The position numbers were made by a program, and so were the translations under genes. Positions 8,079 through 16,106 of a stretch of 64,000 nucleotides of DNA are shown here, piece by piece. Source of the DNA: Candidatus Kapaibacterium sp. (GTDB lineage Bacteria > Bacteroidota > Ignavibacteria > Kapaibacteriales > UBA2268); contig CP058732.1 in NCBI GenBank assembly GCA_013414795.1, positions 2,207,950 to 2,271,949 of the forward strand, read 5' to 3'. How positions within the stretch are numbered: the stretch's first letter is position 1; each line of letters opens with the position of its first letter. The notes beneath the pieces are model-generated. The model saw only the letters and a program-made list of their open reading frames with translations. It was not told the DNA's origin and made no database searches.

Positions 8079-9262
8079 AAAACATTCGTAAAAGATAATG
8101 CAATTTTTACAAACATAGCAATTCCATATTTGATTGAATTTTCATCTGGATTGTATTTGGACGAGTGCAATCCAAAAATTTCTCCGTTGTAACCTTTTGG
8201 TTTAACACCAAGAAACCAAAAAACAGAGGGAACTACTCGAGAGTAGTAAGCAAAATCTTCTGCCCACATTTTTGGCTTGAATTTTAAAACATTATCCGAG
8301 CCAAGCAAATCCTTTGCAACTCCTTCAACAAAGTTAACAAGTTCATCATTGTTTTCCAAAGGCGGATAACCCAAAATCGGTTCAAAAAAAATCTCCACAT
8401 TGAACATATTCGAAATTGAGTTAGAAATCTTTTCTATGTGGGTTAATGCCTTTTTTCGAGAATTTTCATTGAAAGTGCGGAGAGTCCCCATAATTTTAAC
8501 TTCATCAGGATAGATGTTGGTTGCAAACCCGCCTCGAATGGAAGTAATTGCAAGATGTAAGGGTTCAAGCGGGTCTTTAATTCGATTTGGCAAGTCGTAC
8601 AGTGAGTTTGCAAGGGCAACAGAAGCACGAATTGGGTCGACACCTAAATGTGGTTGTGCAGCGTGGGAACTTTTGCCACGAACAGTCCAATAAAGTTCAT
8701 CGGCAGAAGCCATTATTGTTCCAGGTGAAACTGAAATGCAACCAACTTCATTTTCGGGGTCAGTATGTTCCCCAAAAACTGCTACCACATTGGGATTGTG
8801 AAGAATTCCCTCTTCAATCAATTTCTTCGCCCCGCCAGGAAGTTTTTCTTCTGCGGGTTGAAAAATTAACTTCACTCGAACCGGAAGCAAATTTTCGAAC
8901 TTTTTCAAAAGAATTGCTGTACCAAGCAGTACGGAAGTATGAATGTCGTGACCACAAGCGTGCATAACCCCTTGATTTTTAGAAGCATAAGGCAAATTTG
9001 TTTCCTCTTGTATGGGCAAAGCGTCAATGTCGGCACGAAATGCAATGCACTTTTCCTCGGCGGGATTTCCAATTAATGCTACAACACCAGTATTTGCAAT
9101 GCGAGAATTTTCAATTCCCAACCTGGTAAGATAAGTTTGAATAAACTCGGAAGTTTTGAACTCTTGAAATGATAATTCTGGTTTGCTATGTAAGAAACGC
9201 CGAGCCTCGACAACTTCGCTGAAAATTCTATCAATTTCCAAAAATAATTGGTCTGTTGTCAT
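8075..9262 (-). CDS. M20-family amidohydrolase (N-acyl-amino-acid/hippurate hydrolase-like)
   Basis: The 395-residue cytoplasmic metallo-amidohydrolase belongs to the M20D group. Seen: FRADIDALPIQEE, the metal-binding HACGHDIHTSVLLG, the catalytic Glu pair in FQPAEEKLPGGAKKLIEEG, and HAAQPHLGVDPI from the dimerisation domain. It probably cleaves an N-acyl or amide bond of an amino-acid derivative, but the substrate is not predictable. It is the first gene of the seven-gene minus-strand operon running to 2899 and is divergent from mutL with only 64 nt between starts. The next gene overlaps it by 4 nt. Confidence 0.9.
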   Translation of the reverse strand: MTTDQLFLEIDRIFSEVVEARRFLHSKPELSFQEFKTSEFIQTYLTRLGIENSRIANTGVVALIGNPAEEKCIAFRADIDALPIQEETNLPYASKNQGVMHACGHDIHTSVLLGTAILLKKFENLLPVRVKLIFQPAEEKLPGGAKKLIEEGILHNPNVVAVFGEHTDPENEVGCISVSPGTIMASADELYWTVRGKSSHAAQPHLGVDPIRASVALANSLYDLPNRIKDPLEPLHLAITSIRGGFATNIYPDEVKIMGTLRTFNENSRKKALTHIEKISNSISNMFNVEIFFEPILGYPPLENNDELVNFVEGVAKDLLGSDNVLKFKPKMWAEDFAYYSRVVPSVFWFLGVKPKGYNGEIFGLHSSKYNPDENSIKYGIAMFVKIALSFTNVL

Positions 9263-9275
9263 AAAATATCTTTTT

Positions 9276-9309
9276 ATTAACTTGCTTTGATAAAAATCAA
9301 CAAGTTAAT
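9276..9309. promoter_or_regulatory. imperfect palindrome in the divergent M20/mutL promoter region
   Basis: The left arm is ATTAACTTG (9276-9284) plus TTGAT (9287-9291), with a 2-nt bulge CT at 9285-9286. The right arm is ATCAA (9296-9300) plus CAAGTTAAT (9301-9309), around an AAAA loop. That makes 14 paired positions in a 64-nt gap between two divergently transcribed genes. It could be an operator or a hairpin in the mutL leader. I do not recognise the regulator. Confidence 0.35.
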
Positions 9310-9326
9310 ATTTTTTTGGGAAATAT

Positions 9327-11174
9327 TTGGAAACATTGCATAACAACAAGATACACATTCTACCAGAATACATAGCCAATCAAATTGCGGCTGGCGAAGT
9401 TGTCCAGCGACCTGAATCTGTTGTAAAGGAACTTGTTGAAAATTCGCTCGACGCCGAGGCTAAAACAATCGCCGTTGTTATACACAAAGGGGGAAAGCAA
9501 CTAATTCACGTCGTCGACGATGGTGTCGGAATGAGCAAAGAAGATTTAGCACTTTCGATAAAACGACACGCAACAAGTAAAATTTACACAGCCGAAGACC
9601 TTGAAGCAATTCTAACATACGGGTTTCGTGGCGAGGCTCTTGCCTCGATTGCATCGGTTGCTAATCTGGAAATTCGCACTAAAAGAAAAGAAGATGAGAT
9701 TGGTTGGAGATTGATTTCTGAACCCAACAAAGAACCGACCATAGAACCCATTTCGATGGATAACGGAACCCAAGTGTTCGTAAGAAATTTATTTTTCAAT
9801 GTCCCCGCAAGACGTAAGTTTTTAAAATCCGACATTACAGAGTTTCGCTACATTTCTGATACACTTCTGAAAATTGCACTTTGTAGGAACGATGTGCGTT
9901 TTGTCTTTTACGACGAGGACTCGCTTGTCTTCGATGTCTACCCATCAAGTCCAAAGCAAAGAATTAGGGAACTACTGGGCGAAAACATTTACTCATCCAT
10001 TTTGGATGTTGACTACGAATATGCTGGAATTAGAATCCACGGTTTCATTGGTCAACCACATTTAGCAAAAACAGCACGGGCAGAGCAATATCTGTTTCTA
10101 AACGGTAGGAGCATTCGCAGTCGTGCTTTAAACTATGCTGTTCTGCTTGCATACGAACATTTACTTGAAAAGCAAACAAATCCATTCTTTCTTTTGCATA
10201 TTGAACTCGACCCGAGAAGATACGACGTTAATGTCCATCCTCAAAAGCACGAAGTAAAATTTGATGATGAAAAATTCATCTTTAATGTGATAAATTCTGC
10301 TGTTGCCAAAACTTTAGCAGAAAACAATCTTGCCCCAGCATTATCAATTGAAGCCAAGTTTGAACCTTTTCAAAAAGTTTCAACCGAACAGCCAGAGAAA
10401 TCACAACCAACTCAATTTGTGAACAAAATTACTGGAGAAATTATCGACAAAAGCAATTTCCAACAATCCCAAAAGAATTTCGATTTCAAAAGCAATTTCA
10501 AGTTCAAATATCAAGGCAAACCAGAACAGTCAATCAAATCGAATATCGACAATCTTTTGCAATCCATTGAGCAAACTTCTCTGACCGTTGAAACACAAAA
10601 ACAATGGAAAACAATCACACAAATTCACAACAAGTTCATTTTGATTGAGAAAGAAGACAGAATTGTCATCATCGACCAACACGCAGCGCACGAAAGAATT
10701 CTGTTCGAAAAAGCAAGAAAAGCCGTCTACGAAAACGAACGAAATATTCAACAGTTACTATTTCCGCTATCAATAGATTTAAATCCCTTGGAATTTTCGA
10801 TTGCCAAAGAGATTTTGCCAGAATTAAGGAATCTTGGCTTTATTTTAGAATTGCAAAATAACGGTGAACTTGAACTTTTCGGTGTGCCGACGGACATAAT
10901 TCACAATGAACCAGTCGATATTTTGAAAGAGATTATTTCCTCTTTTGGAGAAACGACAGAAATAAAGAATTCAAACACTAGGGAATATCTAATAGCCACT
11001 TACAGTTGCAAAGCAGCAATAAAGACTGGTCAGCCGTTATCTGTCCAAGAAATGGAAGCACTCGTAAATGAATTATATAAATGTGAAATCCCCTACGCTT
11101 GCCCACACGGGCGACCAACAATTATTGAAATGTCCTTCGATGAATTAGACAAAACTTTTTGCCGTAATTTGTAG
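9327..11174 (+). CDS. mutL: DNA mismatch repair protein MutL with intact endonuclease motif
   Basis: This 615-residue protein begins at TTG (9327). No in-frame ATG lies upstream of the conserved LPEYIANQIAAGEVVQRPES, so a non-ATG start is required (a second TTG at 9336 is the alternative). The N-terminal GHKL ATPase shows KELVENSLDAEAKT, DDGVGM, RHATSKI and GFRGEALASIASV. After a variable, Gln/Lys-rich linker (about 345-430), the C-terminal domain has the nicking-endonuclease motif DQHA-x2-E-x4-E in DQHAAHERILFE, plus SCKAAIKTGQPLS and CPHGRPT. That places it with MutL proteins of bacteria lacking MutH. It stands alone, divergent from the M20 operon. Confidence 0.97.
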   Translation: METLHNNKIHILPEYIANQIAAGEVVQRPESVVKELVENSLDAEAKTIAVVIHKGGKQLIHVVDDGVGMSKEDLALSIKRHATSKIYTAEDLEAILTYGFRGEALASIASVANLEIRTKRKEDEIGWRLISEPNKEPTIEPISMDNGTQVFVRNLFFNVPARRKFLKSDITEFRYISDTLLKIALCRNDVRFVFYDEDSLVFDVYPSSPKQRIRELLGENIYSSILDVDYEYAGIRIHGFIGQPHLAKTARAEQYLFLNGRSIRSRALNYAVLLAYEHLLEKQTNPFFLLHIELDPRRYDVNVHPQKHEVKFDDEKFIFNVINSAVAKTLAENNLAPALSIEAKFEPFQKVSTEQPEKSQPTQFVNKITGEIIDKSNFQQSQKNFDFKSNFKFKYQGKPEQSIKSNIDNLLQSIEQTSLTVETQKQWKTITQIHNKFILIEKEDRIVIIDQHAAHERILFEKARKAVYENERNIQQLLFPLSIDLNPLEFSIAKEILPELRNLGFILELQNNGELELFGVPTDIIHNEPVDILKEIISSFGETTEIKNSNTREYLIATYSCKAAIKTGQPLSVQEMEALVNELYKCEIPYACPHGRPTIIEMSFDELDKTFCRNL

Positions 11175-11181
11175 AATCATT

Positions 11182-11844
11182 CTACTTCTTGGGCATATAG
11201 TCCGGGGGTCGAAGTGCACAAGGTTTACCACCACGGAACATATTACAGAAGAAGCCGCCACCCCCACCACCTGGTATTCCACCTGGACTTGAATCGAAAA
11301 AGCACAAACAAAGATAATATGGCACATTACAAGTGCCTGGGCAAAAACAAACTACACAAGGAGAAGCACAATCACAAGATACGACCACATCTTCCTGTTC
11401 TGGTGGCTGTTTCTCGCTTGGTGGTCTGTCTGGTTGTGTTTGCAATTTGGCTGGAGAAGTACTTTGCGAAAAGCGAATTCTCTTCGGGTCGTTAGGTAGC
11501 CGAATCAAATACCTATCTTTACGATTTTTGGACTTTTCCTTGAGTATCGCCACCAACATTGCATTTTTCCCAAGACTATCGAGCAATCTGTCGAATTCCT
11601 CGAAATTTTTCTGGGTCCAAGCACGTTTGATATTATTGAACATAGTTTCGAATTTCCTATCGGTGAAGTAGTTGAAATAATCGAGCACGGAGAAAAGTGT
11701 GTAGGTCGAGACTTTGATAATTTCCTTATTCTGCATAGAAGATAAAGGCTGTGCTTGATTAGAGGATAAAGGTATTTGCGAATATGAAGAGGAAGAAAAA
11801 TTGAAAAGAATCACGAATAGGAACAAAAAAACAAATACTTTCAT
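11182..11844 (-). CDS. secreted protein with C-terminal Cys/Gly-rich domain, function unknown
   Basis: I place the start at ATG 11844 (220 residues): GGAGG at 11850-11854 is well spaced for it, while the longer frame opens only at a TTG inside that site. There is a signal peptide (MKVFVFLFLFVILFNFSSSS, cleavage near SYSQ), an alpha-helical middle (about 40-105, YFNYFTDRKFETMFNNIKRA), a Pro/Gln-rich linker (about 130-152), then ten cysteines in 53 residues (C157, C159, C163, C166, C168, C172, C179, C181, C200, C209) with a six-glycine run at 192-197. I do not recognise a family. The Cys pattern could bind metal or be heavily disulfide-bonded. It converges with mutL, 7 nt apart. Confidence 0.65.
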   Translation of the reverse strand: MKVFVFLFLFVILFNFSSSSYSQIPLSSNQAQPLSSMQNKEIIKVSTYTLFSVLDYFNYFTDRKFETMFNNIKRAWTQKNFEEFDRLLDSLGKNAMLVAILKEKSKNRKDRYLIRLPNDPKRIRFSQSTSPAKLQTQPDRPPSEKQPPEQEDVVVSCDCASPCVVCFCPGTCNVPYYLCLCFFDSSPGGIPGGGGGGFFCNMFRGGKPCALRPPDYMPKK

Positions 11845-11849
11845 TTGTT

Positions 11850-11854
11850 CCTCC
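11850..11854 (-). promoter_or_regulatory. strong Shine-Dalgarno deciding the start of the Cys-rich protein
   Basis: On the minus strand GGAGGAACAAATG places GGAGG five nucleotides before the ATG at 11844. The alternative TTG start at 11856 would place this site inside the coding region. Confidence 0.7.
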
Positions 11855-11905
11855 AAAATATTACCTATTAAATTAATGAAAAATTCTTTGAAATCAACAA
11901 GTTAA

Positions 11906-13120
11906 TTATTTAGATTGATGTTTTTGGGTTTCTCTTTCTTTGAGAATATTTACAAAAATCGATTTTGTACGATGAATAAGTTGACGAGTAATTTTATCAA
12001 CTTTTTCCAAATCGCTTGGATTTATTTGGCTAATATATTCTTCAAGTAATTCCTTGCGAACACGCTCAAATCTTTCTGCAAACGGTTCAAAGATTTCGTC
12101 TTCAATGCTTTCTTGCCAAGCAAGGAATGAATCCACTTCATTCTTAATAATCTTTTCACAAAGGGGAAGTTCTTCCAATTTGATTTGTTGTTGTTTATCG
12201 AGGTGGGTTTTTAATTTCTCAATGTCGTAATATTCTATGTCTTCAATCAAGCCATCGACTTCCACATCTCTTGGTATAGCAAGGTCGAGAATTATGCGAG
12301 GTTTTTTATATTCTTTATAGGAATCGTTTACATCTTTTGAAGAGATTATTGGAACTGGCGAGCCAGTCGATGTGAAAACAATTTCAGATTGGGTTAGAAC
12401 ATTACTCAACTCGGACAATGGTTTTGCACTACAAAAGTATTGCTCTGCAAGAGCCTGTGCCTTATGTAATGTACGATTAACAAAGATAATATTTCTAAAA
12501 TTAACTTTTGCAAGTTCGTCGGCAAGAATTTTGGTGTTCTCGTTCACTCCGATGATTGCAACAGTGGTATGGTCATTAATGGCGTTGAGAACAATTTCGG
12601 AAGCCATTCCAGAAACCGAAAACCTTCCCTTTCCAATGGAAGTGGAGTTTCGAACCAATTTCCCACATCGGAACGCAGCGTGAAACAGCCTGTGGAGAAT
12701 TTTGTCAACAGTTTTCACCTGGCAAGCAATACTATAGGCATCTTTCACTTGTCCTTGTATCTGGTATTCCCCAAGCACAAGAGAATCTAAACCAGAAATG
12801 ACTTTAAACAAGTGTTCAACCGCTTTTGAATCGGAATATGCGTAAAATATCTTTTTCTTTTTCGAAATATCTTTTTGGAAAACTTCCTTAAAGAAATCTT
12901 CCACTATTTTAAAAGGTTTTAAAGTTGAAGAATGAGTAAAGTAGATTTCAAATCTATTGCAAGTGGAAACAAAAACCACTCCTTCGATACCAATTTGAGA
13001 AGCAAATATTTTTAGAAAATTGTTGAAATCTCTGCGATGAATTTGAAAATACTCCAAATCCTCAATAGGGGCAGTTTTAATGCTCAACCCAACAACTGAA
13101 ATTTTAATGTCGCCATTCAT
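11906..13120 (-). CDS. hemA: glutamyl-tRNA reductase
   Basis: The 404-residue enzyme reduces glutamyl-tRNA(Glu) to glutamate-1-semialdehyde with NADPH, the first committed step of C5 tetrapyrrole synthesis. Seen: the catalytic Cys54 in VSTCNRFEIYF, the substrate-recognition GLDSLVLGEYQIQGQVKDAY, a Rossmann segment (VAIIGVNENTKILADEL, FVNRTLHKAQALAEQYF), ILDLAIPRDV, and a C-terminal helical dimerisation spine. The usual GxG of the NADPH loop reads GVNENTK, somewhat divergent. Length is normal. No other hem gene is in the window. The CoA-disulfide-reductase-like gene lies 42 nt upstream on the same strand. Confidence 0.95.
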   Translation of the reverse strand: MNGDIKISVVGLSIKTAPIEDLEYFQIHRRDFNNFLKIFASQIGIEGVVFVSTCNRFEIYFTHSSTLKPFKIVEDFFKEVFQKDISKKKKIFYAYSDSKAVEHLFKVISGLDSLVLGEYQIQGQVKDAYSIACQVKTVDKILHRLFHAAFRCGKLVRNSTSIGKGRFSVSGMASEIVLNAINDHTTVAIIGVNENTKILADELAKVNFRNIIFVNRTLHKAQALAEQYFCSAKPLSELSNVLTQSEIVFTSTGSPVPIISSKDVNDSYKEYKKPRIILDLAIPRDVEVDGLIEDIEYYDIEKLKTHLDKQQQIKLEELPLCEKIIKNEVDSFLAWQESIEDEIFEPFAERFERVRKELLEEYISQINPSDLEKVDKITRQLIHRTKSIFVNILKERETQKHQSK

Positions 13121-13162
13121 TTTTCTTCTGTAAAAAAAGTAAATTAATCCATCGGAATATTA

Positions 13163-14827
13163 CTACAAAGCACTATTCAACATTTGTAACCCACCAGCAA
13201 GATAGCCAACCTTTTTTGCACCAAGATGTTTCAATGCGATTGCAATTTCCAGCGAACGTGGTCCTTTTTGGCACACACACAATATCCTTGAACCTAAGTC
13301 AAGTTTTTGGATTTCGTTCCTCCAATTATCGTAGTCAATGTGAATAAACTCGCAATCCAACGGCATTTCCTTAATCTCATTTTCCTTTCTTAAATCCACA
13401 ATATTCCATTCTTTTCTGTACTTTTCGAATTCGACAGAGGAAACTGGCGTAATTCCAAATCTTTCTTGATTTTCAATTATTCCCCCAAGGTAATTCAACG
13501 GATTCAATGGTGAAGAGTGCGGTGGCGTATAGCAATGCTCAACGTCGAGCAAGTCTTTGTATGTTGCTCCACGCTCGAGAAGTACCGTGAAAATGTCCAC
13601 ATAGCGAGTTACTTCTCCTTTTCCACACATTTGCAAACCGAGAAGGCGACCGCTTTCCTTTTCATAAAGTGCTTTTGCAAAGAGGACTTTTGCTTCTGGG
13701 TAGTAATGTGGTCGGTCGTAAAAGGAGGCACACGCAAACGAAAAAGAAATGCTATCCTTGTAACAACAACTTGTGGAAATGCCAGTGCTTGCGAAGATTG
13801 TATCAAAAACTTTCAAAGAAATACTACCTACTGCTCCTTTGAAAGTGCTTGCCAACCCAGCAATGTTGTCGGCAACGACTCTTCCTTGACGATTTGCAAG
13901 CGAACCAAGAGCAAAAACATCTTTCTTATGAGTAACTAAATTGTTGATTTCAATGCAATCGCCCGCTGCGAAGAGATTTTCAAAATTTGTTCGAAGCGTT
14001 TCATCAACATAAATTCCACCACAAGCCCCAAGTGTTATTCCAGACTTTTCGGCAAGTTCAACATTTGGCTTTACTCCAAGCGTCAGAAAAACATAATCTG
14101 TTTCAATATTTCCTTTCGAGGTGTGAACAATAAGTGTGTCATTTTTTTGCTCGATTTGGTTCACTATTGTATTAACTAAAACATTTATTCCATTGGATTG
14201 GAACAAGGAATTTAGAACATTGGAAATTTCTGGGTCGAAGGAACGAGACAAAAGACAATTCTCTTTCTCGATTAAAGTTACATCAATTCCCCAAAGAGAA
14301 GTAACAGCCTCTGCAAGTTCGCAGCCAACGAAACCGCCACCAATTATTGTAGCATTCGAAATTTTACCTTGTTCGGCAAGTTGCCTAAATTTTTTTGCAT
14401 CAGTCGGACAATGAAAGAACGAAATCCTTTCGCTTTGTTGATAACCAAACGGTGGTTCAATAGGTTTCGAACCAGCCGCCACCACCAGAAAATCGTAACT
14501 TAAAATGCTTTTTTTACCGAATTTGTCAACTATTTCAACGAAGTTATGCTCTGGGACAATTTTGGTGCAAGTTGTTTCAGTAAGTACCTTGACATTTTTT
14601 GCATTATGAAAAAATTCAGGAGTTCGAACAGTTCCCCAAGCAGTGGACATTAAATCGTCGAAACTTTCAACTTCCCCGCTTGCAAAGAATGGCATCCCGC
14701 AAGCACCAAACGACACGAATGGCAATTTTTCCACAATAACTATTTCTGTATCTGGTTCAAGACGACGCAATCGGGCAGCAGTTTTGCACCCAGCCGCCAT
14801 CCCGCCAATTATTACAACTTTTTTCAT
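13163..14827 (-). CDS. CoA-disulfide reductase-like flavoprotein with C-terminal rhodanese domain
   Basis: The 554-residue FAD/NAD(P)H-dependent oxidoreductase starts with the dinucleotide motif IIGGMAAGCKTAARLRR and has the single redox-active cysteine Cys43 in SFGACGMPFF, as in CoA-disulfide reductases and NADH oxidases of that class. An NAD(P)-binding segment follows (ATIIGGGFVGCELAEAV), then FLTLGVKPN and FAAGDCIEI. From about 470 there is a rhodanese domain (WNIVDLRKENEIKEMP) with its own active-site loop CQKGPRS and a C-terminal YLAGGLQML. The fusion suggests handling of persulfide or polysulfide sulfur, with the flavin domain reducing CoA-persulfide. Known CoADR-rhodanese fusions support this, but substrate choice here is inference. 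Confidence 0.87.
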   Translation of the reverse strand: MKKVVIIGGMAAGCKTAARLRRLEPDTEIVIVEKLPFVSFGACGMPFFASGEVESFDDLMSTAWGTVRTPEFFHNAKNVKVLTETTCTKIVPEHNFVEIVDKFGKKSILSYDFLVVAAGSKPIEPPFGYQQSERISFFHCPTDAKKFRQLAEQGKISNATIIGGGFVGCELAEAVTSLWGIDVTLIEKENCLLSRSFDPEISNVLNSLFQSNGINVLVNTIVNQIEQKNDTLIVHTSKGNIETDYVFLTLGVKPNVELAEKSGITLGACGGIYVDETLRTNFENLFAAGDCIEINNLVTHKKDVFALGSLANRQGRVVADNIAGLASTFKGAVGSISLKVFDTIFASTGISTSCCYKDSISFSFACASFYDRPHYYPEAKVLFAKALYEKESGRLLGLQMCGKGEVTRYVDIFTVLLERGATYKDLLDVEHCYTPPHSSPLNPLNYLGGIIENQERFGITPVSSVEFEKYRKEWNIVDLRKENEIKEMPLDCEFIHIDYDNWRNEIQKLDLGSRILCVCQKGPRSLEIAIALKHLGAKKVGYLAGGLQMLNSAL

Positions 14828-14980
14828 AGTTCTTTCATTTGAACAAAATGTAAATTATTTAGTTTTAGGCTATGTTCTTCAATAATTCCCAGAATGTATT
14901 TACTTTGTTGTATACTTCAAAAAATCCATCTTCTTGCAATAATTTTACTTGTTTAAACTCTACGAGCATTTTAGATTTCA

Positions 14981-14988
14981 TAATTTTG
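14981..14988 (+). promoter_or_regulatory. candidate Bacteroidota -7 promoter element for the GT4 operon
   Basis: TAATTTTG is an exact match to the Bacteroidota -7 consensus TAnnTTTG and lies 20 nt upstream of the ATG at 15009. I see no TTTG at the expected -33 spacing, so support is partial. The 181-nt gap 14828-15008 holds nothing else I can support. Confidence 0.3.
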
Positions 14989-15008
14989 GTGTTTTTATTA
15001 TTTAGAAA

Positions 15009-16106
15009 ATGAATATTTGTTTTCTTGTAAACTTAACTGGTTTTGGAGGGCTGGAAATTCAGACCTTACTACGGGCAAAAGATAGTCGGGAGCGAGGGCA
15101 TCTCTCTATTGTGGTTACCCGAAGAAATACCCGCTCCGAACAATTTGCTAAATCAAACGGACTATCGGTGGAATATCTCGCTGGAAGCACAATTCTCGAA
15201 TCATTCAAATTATCGAAAATTTTCGATAAATATGAAATAAACATTTGCATTGTGCCAAAAACTAATCTTTTACCACTGGCTTTACTTGGAAGAAAGTTTT
15301 CAAAATCCAAACCAAAAATTATTTTCTATCAACAAATGCAATCTGGTATTAACAAAAAAGACATTTATCACAACATTATATACAAAAACCTCGATGGTGC
15401 AATAGTACTTACTTCAAAAATGAAAACAATGCTTATCGAAACAACCAATATAAATCCCGAAAGAGTTTTTGTTGTTCCTTACGGTGTCGATTGGGAAGCC
15501 TTTCAAAATGAAAAGCACAAAAGAGAGGAAAACCGAAAGTTGCTTGGCATCCCAAATGATAAATTCGTAATTGGTTGCGTTGGTCGAATCGAACCATTGA
15601 AAGGACAAGATACATTGCTCGTGGCATTTGCAAAAGCAAAAATTCCAAATTCCTTATTGATTTTTGCTGGCTCGGTAGATAATCAAAACTACCTTTCTAA
15701 ATTGCAAAAAATTGCAAAGGATTTCCAAATCAGCAAACAAACGCTATTCTTTGAATTCACTTGTGAAGTGCCAAAGTTAATGAGTACGCTGGATACATTC
15801 GTTATGCCCTCCTTATCCGAAACTTTTGGGCTTGTTCTTGTCGAGGCAATGGCTACATCTCTCCCAGTTATTGCCACAAATTCTGGCGGAGTCCCAGAAA
15901 TCGTTGAACACAGCGTCGACGGTTTACTATTTGAACCAAAGGATAGCGAGGAACTTTCCAAATTGCTTATACATTTACATCAGAACAATGAAATTGCAAA
16001 AACATTGGGACAGAATGCACTCGAGAAAGTTAAAATCAAATTTGATTACCGAAAAAACGTTAATAAATTTTTTGAAGTTTGTAACTTAATTAACTCAAGT
16101 AAATGA
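15009..16106 (+). CDS. GT4-family glycosyltransferase
   Basis: This 365-residue GT-B enzyme has an N-terminal acceptor domain (MNICFLVNLTGFGGLEIQTL) and a C-terminal nucleotide-sugar domain. The latter shows VGRIEPLKGQDTLLVAFAKA, the E-x7-E motif in SLSETFGLVLVEAMA, and ATNSGGVPEIVEHSVDGLLF. It would transfer a sugar from a nucleotide donor onto an unknown acceptor at the cytoplasmic face. It overlaps the PD40/OmpA gene by 4 nt, so it is co-translated with envelope proteins. The nearby DUF2723 putative O-mannosyltransferase makes a role in protein or surface glycosylation plausible. Donor and acceptor cannot be read from sequence. Confidence 0.88.
   Translation: MNICFLVNLTGFGGLEIQTLLRAKDSRERGHLSIVVTRRNTRSEQFAKSNGLSVEYLAGSTILESFKLSKIFDKYEINICIVPKTNLLPLALLGRKFSKSKPKIIFYQQMQSGINKKDIYHNIIYKNLDGAIVLTSKMKTMLIETTNINPERVFVVPYGVDWEAFQNEKHKREENRKLLGIPNDKFVIGCVGRIEPLKGQDTLLVAFAKAKIPNSLLIFAGSVDNQNYLSKLQKIAKDFQISKQTLFFEFTCEVPKLMSTLDTFVMPSLSETFGLVLVEAMATSLPVIATNSGGVPEIVEHSVDGLLFEPKDSEELSKLLIHLHQNNEIAKTLGQNALEKVKIKFDYRKNVNKFFEVCNLINSSK

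Noticed and set aside
11214..11671. Plus-strand frames opposite the Cys-rich protein gene
   Set aside because: They lack ribosome sites and signal peptides and are explained as shadows of the minus-strand gene, which has a strong Shine-Dalgarno and signal peptide.
9294..11906. 16-nt direct repeat AAATCAACAAGTTAAT at 9294-9309 and 11891-11906
   Set aside because: In AT-rich DNA a 16-mer repeat within 64 kb is expected about once by chance; the second copy overlaps the hemA stop region with no palindrome.
14865..14981. 38-residue minus-strand frame (MKSKMLVEFKQVKLLQEDGF...) in the gap upstream of the CoA-disulfide reductase gene
   Set aside because: No ribosome site, no recognised family, and it overlaps the likely promoter region of the GT4 gene; short AT-rich frames of this size arise by chance.
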